From positions 1 through 12,306 of the forward strand of contig QIEW01000279.1 in the NCBI GenBank assembly GCA_003230535.1: a stretch of 12,306 bases of DNA. Reading direction: 5' to 3'. This document shows positions 6,883 through 12,306 of this stretch, in pieces. This DNA comes from a bacterium. GTDB taxonomy: Bacteria; SZUA-182; SZUA-191. The position numbers were made by a program, and so were the translations under genes. Numbering within the stretch: position 1 is the first letter of the stretch; every line of letters starts with the position of its first letter. Below the pieces are notes generated by a model. The model was not told the DNA's origin. It did no database searches and saw only the letters and a list, made by a program, of their open reading frames with translations.

Positions 6883-8208
6883 AACAAATAACCTCCCTAA
6901 GTTGGTGGTACTGAATTGTTTTACCGGCTGTTTTCGCTCCCTTTGCTGGATTATATGCGTGGCAAACATGGCCAGAAATTCCAGAAATGTCATCAGATTC
7001 CCGCTGGATAAGAAGCTACGGTATTGAGTTAGTATAGGAACATCCCCTGAATTATTCTCTCGTAATGAACCCAGACAACCCATTTTTCTTTGACTACGGT
7101 CGCCTATATGCTCCTCTATAATCTCCAGAAAGGCCACTGCTGTTTCATGATTATGAATTTCAAACCAACCAGGCAATCCAAGAAATGAACAATTCATAAG
7201 CGCCGCAGCTGTTCCCAAACTCTTAAAATATGCCAAATGCAAGCCGCCTATGACATCTTTTGGCGTGCCCTGCATGAACATCATTCCCTCAGTTGGATCA
7301 AACTCCTTTGAATGTATAATCAAAACTTTGGCCAAATTAAGCGCCGCCTGAATATCCAGTTTAATGCCGCCCCACAGATTTTCTTTCAGAAGATCATGCC
7401 GCAATCTTTTTAAAACATATGATGGGACATCCTGCGGCTCAATCACATACAGCTTAAGATCATCCCCTGACCTATAGGCTAATAAGGCGTTATACATTCC
7501 CCTGAACTTAAGCCATTCTTCAAACCAATCTACCGCCTTCTTGGGATATGATGCTAATGTAGTACCATCAGGCTTGGGGCGAATTACCCCCTTACCGGTT
7601 ATCGGATTAAAGAATTGGGAATTTGAGACCTTACCGGCAAAAATATTCTCTTCCGCTGCCAGTTGATTATCTGTATTTCTATAATATGCTATCCGCTTGG
7701 CTACAATACTACCCATACAATCAGAATTTTCCTCAATCAATTGATGCACATCTTTGTCTCCCCTGAATCCCTTGCGCATTGAGGATAAAATAGTTAAAAC
7801 CTGTAGTTCGGGATTGGGACGGTTAATCTCCGATTCGCCTGTCTCTTGTCGTGCTTTATTTACCTGTCCTCTATTTTTCGCATTCTGCATATCTTTTTGA
7901 TATTGGCGATAAATCTTAGCTTTTTCCCGTTCTCTTTCGTAATCAAAAACATCCCCAACAGGTTGCTCATTATCCTTATCGCTTTTATTTAATACATATT
8001 TATATCCCGGACTTATCCTTTGATTCTCAAAATCTTTAGAAGAAAAAGAGCATCCGGCAATAACATCAAAATGATCTCCACAATCCTTTATTCTAACCGT
8101 TCCTCCCAAACATTCTTCCAGTAACGATGCCCAGCCTACAGTTAATAAGGTATCAGCATAGGTAAGCGTTTTTTTAGATACAGGAATGCTATCGGACATT
8201 TTATTCAT
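6487..8208 (-). CDS. cas8: Cas8-type large subunit, family unresolved
   Basis: A 573-residue protein in the large-subunit position between cas3 and cas7. It is therefore the likely Cas8, which recognises the PAM and recruits Cas3. By eye I cannot assign it to a named Cas8 family; I-A/I-B-like families are the best guess. Visible parts are an N-terminal mixed region, a highly charged helix (about 86-120, DYEREREKAKIYRQYQ), a central alpha/beta region, and an all-helical C-terminus (about 443-573) ending in a KEPKEPKED tail. There is no zinc finger or HD motif, so it is not Cas10d. Two starts compete: ATG 8208, only 2 nt after AGGAGG and overlapping cas3, and ATG 8199 (MSDSIP), 11 nt after it and just beyond the cas3 stop. 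The C-terminal part is probably also made separately (see 6487-6882). Confidence 0.82.
   Translation of the reverse strand: MNKMSDSIPVSKKTLTYADTLLTVGWASLLEECLGGTVRIKDCGDHFDVIAGCSFSSKDFENQRISPGYKYVLNKSDKDNEQPVGDVFDYEREREKAKIYRQYQKDMQNAKNRGQVNKARQETGESEINRPNPELQVLTILSSMRKGFRGDKDVHQLIEENSDCMGSIVAKRIAYYRNTDNQLAAEENIFAGKVSNSQFFNPITGKGVIRPKPDGTTLASYPKKAVDWFEEWLKFRGMYNALLAYRSGDDLKLYVIEPQDVPSYVLKRLRHDLLKENLWGGIKLDIQAALNLAKVLIIHSKEFDPTEGMMFMQGTPKDVIGGLHLAYFKSLGTAAALMNCSFLGLPGWFEIHNHETAVAFLEIIEEHIGDRSQRKMGCLGSLRENNSGDVPILTQYRSFLSSGNLMTFLEFLAMFATHIIQQRERKQPVKQFSTTNLGRLFVMGYDLQKIVDNEGFLNIATAIRKATVNAQYRKVAGTQVWDIHYGLAQEWKRQVKYPDRFVIALSKFAQQYNAENARHAEQGKERRKNISTQDLSQVVKLIEDKGSELVGMLLLAYGYAKEPKEPKEDTIQE
6505..6531 (-). 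repeat. 9-bp triplicated microrepeat at the cas8/cas11 3' end
   Basis: TTCTTTGGG occurs twice in tandem (6505-6513, 6514-6522), followed by a third copy with one changed base (6523-6531). It encodes the KEP-KEP-KE tail of Cas8 and of the internal Cas11. Slippage in 9-bp steps would lengthen or shorten the tail without a frameshift. Confidence 0.85.
6891..6898 (-). promoter_or_regulatory. Internal Shine-Dalgarno inside cas8
   Basis: Minus-strand AGGGAGGT within codons for Leu-Gly-Arg-Leu, 9 nt from GGAGG to the internal ATG at 6882. The GGG and AGG codons create the motif. It supports independent translation of the C-terminal Cas11-like product. Confidence 0.7.
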
Positions 8209-10597
8209 TCCCTCCTGTGTGCACAGCGGTTCCTTTTTGGTCAGCCAGACGAACCAAGCGAACTAACCAAAAATATAATGGTATCCATTTTTCCCAATCC
8301 GGGTTGGTAAAATTAATTAAGGCCATTTTAAATGCTTTTCTTTTCCCAATATCGGGTCGGTCTGTTAAATGTTTTGTTTCAAGATTCAAATTGATCTCAC
8401 TCAATGCCCTTTTAATCCATACCTCAGCTTCAGGAACTAATTGGAAGTCGGAAAGCTCTGAGGCTCTACTTCCATGATGCCGGGCAATGGCTGAAATTGT
8501 AAGCCTGGTTAACCAATTACAGTCTTTGCTGTTAAATATAACACTATAGTAACAGAAAATGCAATTAGCACCTGCAAAAGCGCCTTCTACCGCATGATGC
8601 CCCCGATTATATCTGTAGCCGCCGGTTCTGGATTTTTGCCAATCCTTTTCTGGATCATAGGTTGTGTGAGCCAGCGGTTCATTTTTCAAATATTCCGGGT
8701 CATTAGGATAATTATCAGCCTGCCAATTCTTTGCAGCCTCTTGCCAGCAAGTAGACAGCTTACCCGCATCATGCAGAATACAAGCTAATTTGGCCATATT
8801 TTCCAATTGATTTTCACTAAAGTTGTAAACCTGTGATATGTTCTTTAACGAGACAAGTGATTCGTTTAATAGCTTGTCGCATTGAGGTACAAGTTGTTGT
8901 ACGTGATCTGACCAGGTTTCACAGTTATAATGGTAGCGGAGTGTTTGAGGCCGATCCCGATATTCTATTTTCTGATAATCTCCAGCCCTTCCAATTTCCA
9001 ACCCTATTTGTTTGGAATAGCAGGCATAACCAGGATGAATGGCTATTAGCCAGGGGGTATAAACAGCCTCTTTTATATCAGTTATAACCCTCCACTCAAA
9101 ATGTAATCCCATCTCCTCGTCATCGCTTGATTCAGGGCGTTTTAATATCCAATTACTATCATCATTGCCCTTTGCTTTGAAGCAATCTTTTAATTGCCAG
9201 AGGGAAGTTCTGGGGATAGATAATGTGAGCGGCCATTTAGCTCTATCAAAGCGGACACCCTCCGGATTATCGGTAATAAGAACATTAATGCTGTCTATCT
9301 CCCGTATTAATTCAGACCGCTTACTCGGGTCTCCGCCCTCAAAAGCCTCCCGAACTTTTTTCCTGACTGCATTCAAATTGTCATAGAGTGAGAGGGCATT
9401 ATCTTCCATTTTTGTGTGAACTCTGTTCACTAATTCTTGCTCTTCCAGGAAATTAAGGGTAGTTATGGGATTGTTTTGCAATTCAAGCCTGGTTGATTCC
9501 ACTAATTCAGGTGGATATGGCAGGGTGTTTTTAGGGTCTAGCAATTCATAAACCCATACCTTGCCCTCACCGCCATACCTGGCGCAACGCCCGGCCCGCT
9601 GGATCAAGCTATTCATCGGGGCAAGTTCCGTATGCAAATTTTCGGCGGAAATATCAATACCCGCTTCCACAACCTGGGTGGTAACCAAAATTATGTTGGC
9701 CTTTTCGGCTTGAGCTTTCTTCCCAAATTGCTGCAACACTTTTTTTTCTTTCGATTGTCTGTCCTCTGGAAAGAAGCGGCTGTGAAGCAGGACAATCTCT
9801 GTTTTGTTCCCCTTCTGTTTTAGTAATTCTTCCAGCTCCCGGTAGATACCCTGTGCTCTTTTAACCGTATTACAAATAATAATGGAGCGCTGTTGATGAA
9901 TTTTCAGGATATCTTTTGCTGACATGAAGCATCCTTTCCATTCCCAATTTCTAACCTGCCTGCCCTTATCAAATTTACTTTGAATATTCGAAACCTCTTT
10001 CTTCCCGACTACCACCCTTTCCGCGTTTATCTTTTCAGCTAACCAATTACATGATTCTTCTGACATGGTAGCGGTCATTATCACAAACCGGCTATATTGC
10101 TTTAATCTATCCATCATCTCAATGGCTGTCCCCATGGCTTTTCCTGGGTCTAATAAATGGAACTCGTCAAAAACAACCATGGCGCCAATCAAGGCCCCTG
10201 CATTTATGTTGGAGACACGAGCCGGAAGGGATACCGGAATATTGAGATATCCTGATAGGAGTTGATCTATGGTAGTAAAAATGATGTCCCCTTCAAAGAA
10301 GGGATCACCTTTCTGTTCACCTGTTTGAATGGTGATGTTTAAATTTTCACAGATTTCTTTTGTGCTTTTATATAAACTTGTAGCCAGCGTTCTTAAAGGA
10401 AGTGCGTAAATAAGCCTGTCTGCGATGGGTTTATTCATCTGTCTTGACCACAAGAATGGTACTAGAGCAGCATAAGTCTTGCCCGCTCCTGTGGGGGCGG
10501 TTAAAACAACATTATGGTTATCCAGCAGCACATTTGCTATACATTCTTGAAGCGGATGAGGATAAAATTTGGTGAGACTTTTAAAGAATTCCCTCAT
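8201..10597 (-). CDS. cas3: Cas3 helicase-nuclease with C-terminal HD domain
   Basis: A 798-residue Cas3, the effector that unwinds and degrades target DNA after recruitment by the surveillance complex. The superfamily-2 helicase comes first: Walker A APTGAGKT (34-41), DEFH box (144-147), TAT (175-177), VEAGIDIS (310-317) and QRAGRCAR (333-340). The HD nuclease follows at about 560-790: SDH (562-564), LHDAGK with H609 and D610, GHH (666-668) and ARHHG (705-709). This HD-last order is the reverse of most single-chain Cas3 proteins; it is known in subtype I-G (formerly I-U), but the Csb1/Csb2-type subunits of that subtype are not here. All catalytic motifs look intact. The ATG overlaps the cas6 stop as ATGA and has a good AGAGGAG site about 8 nt upstream. 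Its 3' end carries the AGGAGG used by cas8. Confidence 0.96.
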   Translation of the reverse strand: MREFFKSLTKFYPHPLQECIANVLLDNHNVVLTAPTGAGKTYAALVPFLWSRQMNKPIADRLIYALPLRTLATSLYKSTKEICENLNITIQTGEQKGDPFFEGDIIFTTIDQLLSGYLNIPVSLPARVSNINAGALIGAMVVFDEFHLLDPGKAMGTAIEMMDRLKQYSRFVIMTATMSEESCNWLAEKINAERVVVGKKEVSNIQSKFDKGRQVRNWEWKGCFMSAKDILKIHQQRSIIICNTVKRAQGIYRELEELLKQKGNKTEIVLLHSRFFPEDRQSKEKKVLQQFGKKAQAEKANIILVTTQVVEAGIDISAENLHTELAPMNSLIQRAGRCARYGGEGKVWVYELLDPKNTLPYPPELVESTRLELQNNPITTLNFLEEQELVNRVHTKMEDNALSLYDNLNAVRKKVREAFEGGDPSKRSELIREIDSINVLITDNPEGVRFDRAKWPLTLSIPRTSLWQLKDCFKAKGNDDSNWILKRPESSDDEEMGLHFEWRVITDIKEAVYTPWLIAIHPGYACYSKQIGLEIGRAGDYQKIEYRDRPQTLRYHYNCETWSDHVQQLVPQCDKLLNESLVSLKNISQVYNFSENQLENMAKLACILHDAGKLSTCWQEAAKNWQADNYPNDPEYLKNEPLAHTTYDPEKDWQKSRTGGYRYNRGHHAVEGAFAGANCIFCYYSVIFNSKDCNWLTRLTISAIARHHGSRASELSDFQLVPEAEVWIKRALSEINLNLETKHLTDRPDIGKRKAFKMALINFTNPDWEKWIPLYFWLVRLVRLADQKGTAVHTGGNE

Positions 10598-11556
10598 AAA
10601 TTGTTCTCCTCTGTAATTTCATACCAGCCATTCCCAAAGACGGTTCCTTTGCCCACATGCAGGTATTGTCCCAATACCAGCAGCGGGAGGTATGGCCGCA
10701 GGCCGCCTTCATACACTCCGTAGCCGGTGAAGCCGGACAGTTCATGCCAGAGGCGGCGTCTGCTGGAGTAGCGGCTGACCTCCACCCATTTGAAATCGCC
10801 GCCAATTCGCCGGACGGACTGGGCCTGTTCGCCAAATTCTTTGTAATTCACCGCCAACGTCTCCCCGCAGTAAAAATAAGCCAGGGAATTTATCCTGTCC
10901 CGCAGGCGTTTTATAATGTGATGAAATTCCGGCTGACGTACAATGTGCCCGTTGCTTTTGAGAATGGCAGGCGTATGAAAGCGGATGGTGATTTTATCAG
11001 GATTAACACTTTGAGCTTGCCCTAATATATGGCTGAAGGTAAGGACGGGGGTCTGGGTATGCACTACCTTATCTTGCCCGCTATATACCGGTTTTTCATG
11101 GCCGCCGGCTACCGCGGTAACCGATTTTAAGGAAAAAGCGCTGCGATATGCCCCCATACCATGAGAAGCCAAAGCGGAAAATGAAGCTATGAAATAGGGC
11201 AAATAAGCGCACATCCTGCCCACGATTACCAAGTCGAATTGAAGTTCCTCTCCGGGGGAGTAAATATGCTTATCGGTTAGCGGCGGTTTGATGATAAATG
11301 GACGCGGAATGTTGGCATTCAGCCGCAGCCTCTTCGCTTCGGCTGGGATGATAGGATCAAAGATCAACGAATAAGGACACCGTTCCCGCTCCCGGCAGTT
11401 ATTACAATTGGCCCTAAATTCATGACAACACAATTTCTTAAAGGCTGAACCGAAGGCGCCCCTGAGAGTCACTCCTTTATGAATATTTCCCAACCGTAAA
11501 TTCGTATCAGGTTGAAGCTTAAACCGATATCGATTGAAATAAAATTGATCTAACAC
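10594..11556 (-). CDS. cas6: Cas6-type pre-crRNA endoribonuclease
   Basis: A 320-residue RAMP protein of the long Cas6 group, first gene of the operon. It would cut pre-crRNA at the repeat hairpin and leave the ACTGAAAC handle. The C-terminus has the Cas6 glycine-rich loop (LPLLVLGQYLHVGKGTVFGNGWYEI) preceded by SGFTGYGVYEG. The N-terminus has GVTLRGAFGSAFKKLCC (28-44) and a cysteine cluster C43/C44, C51-x2-C54-x5-C60 then PYSLIF, a pattern found in a Cas6 subgroup and suggestive of metal binding. Candidate catalytic histidines are H26 and H45; neither can be assigned by eye. The start is GTG at 11556 with only a weak AGAGA upstream. The stop overlaps cas3. Its base composition looks GC-richer than cas3. 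Confidence 0.88.
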   Translation of the reverse strand: MLDQFYFNRYRFKLQPDTNLRLGNIHKGVTLRGAFGSAFKKLCCHEFRANCNNCRERERCPYSLIFDPIIPAEAKRLRLNANIPRPFIIKPPLTDKHIYSPGEELQFDLVIVGRMCAYLPYFIASFSALASHGMGAYRSAFSLKSVTAVAGGHEKPVYSGQDKVVHTQTPVLTFSHILGQAQSVNPDKITIRFHTPAILKSNGHIVRQPEFHHIIKRLRDRINSLAYFYCGETLAVNYKEFGEQAQSVRRIGGDFKWVEVSRYSSRRRLWHELSGFTGYGVYEGGLRPYLPLLVLGQYLHVGKGTVFGNGWYEITEENNL

Positions 11557-11626
11557 AATGGTATTCTCTGATATTTGATGCTTCCGTAGAAAGTATTTCT
11601 CTGACCCATGCTTCTGGGGCTCTGGG

Positions 11627-11632
11627 AGTATA
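11627..11632 (-). promoter_or_regulatory. Possible -10 box for the cas operon
   Basis: Minus-strand TATACT matches five of six bases of the -10 consensus and lies about 70 bp upstream of the cas6 GTG. No good -35 hexamer lies 16-18 bp further upstream, so if used the promoter would be weak or need an activator. The palindromic operator at 11687-11710 lies roughly 55-80 bp upstream of it. Confidence 0.25.
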
Positions 11633-11686
11633 CTTATGAGAAGGAACGGAAATAGTGGTGACCCGGCCTTCTAATCCCCAAACGCT

Positions 11687-11710
11687 CCCATGTATCATGG
11701 GTATACCCAT
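11687..11710. promoter_or_regulatory. Alternating CCCAT/ATGGG palindromes, possible operator
   Basis: Three half-sites alternate in 24 bp: CCCAT (11687-11691), ATGGG (11697-11701) and CCCAT (11706-11710). ATGGGTATACCCAT (11697-11710) is a perfect 14-bp palindrome, and CCCATG-TAT-CATGGG (11687-11701) is a perfect 6-bp dyad overlapping it. Such arrays commonly bind dimeric regulators. It lies about 130 bp upstream of cas6. No regulator gene is present in the window. Confidence 0.45.
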
Positions 11711-11772
11711 CTTAAAATTAACCCCTAAAGCATCAAAATGGGCTTAGTTTTCTACAGGTACCTCAACAGAAA

Positions 11773-11973
11773 TTGTTAAGGATTCTGGTTCTTTGGTTCA
11801 CGGGGATAGCTTCCCATATTTTTCTTGCATTCGGGGTAAATATATCAGACGGGGGCAAGAACGGCAATAAACTTCGATACGTTGAGAAAAAAATCGCCAA
11901 CAAGTGGAAGAAAAAGGGCAACCACACCTACTGCATCCTTGCCGACATGGAGCAACTGTTATCACCGGCTTAA
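11773..11973 (+). pseudogene. Possible decayed coding fragment
   Basis: A plus-strand frame ending TAA at 11973 has a lysine-rich, protein-like second half (NISDGGKNGNKLRYVEKK, then KWKKKGNHTYCILADMEQLL). The first half (LRILVLWFTGIASHIF) looks less natural, and there is no convincing ribosome binding site. I do not recognise the family. The nearby inverted repeats and IS-like end make a truncated mobile-element or cargo gene plausible. It may equally be a chance frame. Confidence 0.25.
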
Positions 11974-12026
11974 TTTTCAGGATTTGACCGCAGGCGGAGG
12001 ACGATGCTGCTAAGTTTTTTTGAATT

Positions 12027-12035
12027 TGTTATAAT
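12027..12035 (+). promoter_or_regulatory. Extended -10 promoter element
   Basis: TGTTATAAT is a perfect extended -10 (TG-n-TATAAT). No clear -35 is seen at the usual distance. It points right, directly into the IS-like end at 12041, as promoters near IS ends often do. Function is inferred from sequence only. Confidence 0.35.
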
Positions 12036-12040
12036 GGGAT

Positions 12041-12095
12041 TGTTAGCGGCGGGGTGAAAATGTCATAAAAGTGGCGGTTTGAAAATGCGTTGTCA
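12041..12095. mobile_element. Possible IS21-family end, truncated
   Basis: The stretch begins TGTTAGCGGCGG and carries two near-identical 15-bp motifs, GGCGGGGTGAAAATG (12048-12062) and GGCGGTTTGAAAATG (12073-12087), 25 bp apart. IS21-family elements start with TG and have repeated subterminal motifs of the GGCGG...TGAAAATG kind. No istA or istB gene follows; a different inverted-repeat element begins within about 10 bp. It is therefore at most a remnant. Recognition is from memory of the family and is not certain. Confidence 0.35.
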
Positions 12096-12104
12096 GAGGA
12101 GCCT

Positions 12105-12211
12105 CTTGCAAAAGTATAAAGATATGGCTCTAATTGTCTGCATATAGATTGTATTATGTTGTTTATCACAATATACAGTATAACCAATCTTAGAAAAAAT
12201 ACTTTTGCAAG
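12105..12211. mobile_element. MITE-like inverted-repeat element
   Basis: CTTGCAAAAGTAT (12105-12117) and its exact reverse complement (12199-12211) bound about 80 bp of AT-rich non-coding DNA. Outside the 13-bp perfect arms both flanks contain GAGG-type sequence (around 12096-12099 and 12214-12222), so the true ends may be a few bases further out. The size and lack of coding fit a MITE or a solo pair of IS ends. I cannot define a target-site duplication. Confidence 0.5.
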
Positions 12212-12224
12212 CACCTCAGAGGTG

Positions 12225-12306
12225 ATGATTATAGGGGGTACCGCCGGGCCGTTTGGCGGTGCTGCTGACCCGGCGGCATGGGGTACGCATTACTCCAGGT
12301 GTCGAT
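12225..12306 (+). other. GC-rich structured edge, possible start of an ORF
   Basis: From ATG 12225 a frame stays open to the window end (MIIGGTAGPFGGAADP...), with AGAGG close upstream. The same DNA contains nested inverted repeats: ACCGCC with GGCGGT, and CCGCCGGG with CCCGGCGG. Its high GC contrasts with the AT-rich element beside it. It could be a gene start, a structured RNA or another repeat. The window is too short to decide. Confidence 0.2.

Larger units (their letters stand above)
11557..11772 (-). other. Upstream region of the cas operon, no firm gene
   Basis: This is the 5' flank of cas6 and should hold the operon promoter. A 63-codon minus-strand frame (11519-11710) runs through it and overlaps the cas6 start, but it contains the palindromes below and I do not call it a gene. 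The only promoter-like elements seen are listed separately. Confidence 0.5.

Noticed and set aside
6487-8208. Large subunit as Cas10d (type I-D)
   Set aside because: There is no HD motif, GGDD-like palm or zinc-finger pattern, and the length is well below that of Cas10d. Cas3 here has its own HD domain.
8201-10597. Assignment of the locus to subtype I-G because of HD-last Cas3
   Set aside because: I-G has Csb1/Csb2-type subunits with a Cas5-Cas6 fusion and often a Cas4-Cas1 fusion. Here Cas5, Cas6, Cas4 and Cas1 are separate and Cas7 is DevR-type.
11519-11710. 63-codon minus-strand frame beginning MGIPMIHGSVWGLEGRVTT, overlapping the cas6 start
   Set aside because: The first 20 or so residues faintly recall the N-terminus of ComM/YifB-type proteins, but the rest does not follow. 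The start lies in the palindromic operator and the frame overlaps cas6. At most it is a remnant.
12029-12214. 61-codon minus-strand ORF covering the MITE-like element
   Set aside because: It is made largely of the AT-rich inverted-repeat element and its flank, with no protein-like signature.

Overview
The window holds one complete Class 1, type I CRISPR-Cas locus. It lies entirely on the minus strand and is followed downstream by its own CRISPR array. The mixed base composition, strong AGGAGG-type ribosome binding sites, GTG and TTG starts, and cas gene content suggest a bacterium of the Firmicutes/Clostridia type (for example Peptococcaceae-like). No marker gene confirms this, so the taxonomy is an inference.

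Layout, read in the direction of transcription from right to left. About 750 bp at the right end (11557-12306) carries no clear gene. It holds a possible operator, decayed coding sequence and mobile-element ends. Next comes the operon cas6 - cas3 - cas8 (with a probable internal cas11) - cas7 - cas5 - cas1 - cas2 - cas4. Genes overlap or sit within 30 bp of each other throughout. After cas4 there is a 164-bp leader (2541-2704), then an array of 33 identical 37-bp repeats and 32 spacers (129-2540), then a 128-bp gene-free trailer.

How the parts would work together. Cas1, Cas2 and Cas4 select and insert spacers at the leader end. The array is transcribed on the minus strand. Cas6 cuts each repeat at the base of a 5-bp hairpin and leaves the 8-nt handle ACTGAAAC. 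Cas8, Cas11, Cas7 and Cas5 form the crRNA-guided surveillance complex. Cas3 (helicase plus HD nuclease) is recruited to degrade the target.

The core is recognisable but has several unusual points: (1) the HD nuclease domain of Cas3 is C-terminal to the helicase, opposite to the usual order; (2) cas8 contains a near-ideal internal Shine-Dalgarno and ATG that would make a separate 131-residue Cas11-like subunit; (3) Cas1 carries a Pro-rich insertion of about 50 residues in its N-terminal domain; (4) cas4 is last, after cas2, overlaps it, and appears to lack the usual motif-I histidine; (5) cas6 and cas1 look GC-richer than the cas3-cas8-cas7-cas5 block between them. The Cas8 could not be assigned to a named family by eye. 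The subtype is left as type I, I-A/I-B-like, possibly a divergent variant.
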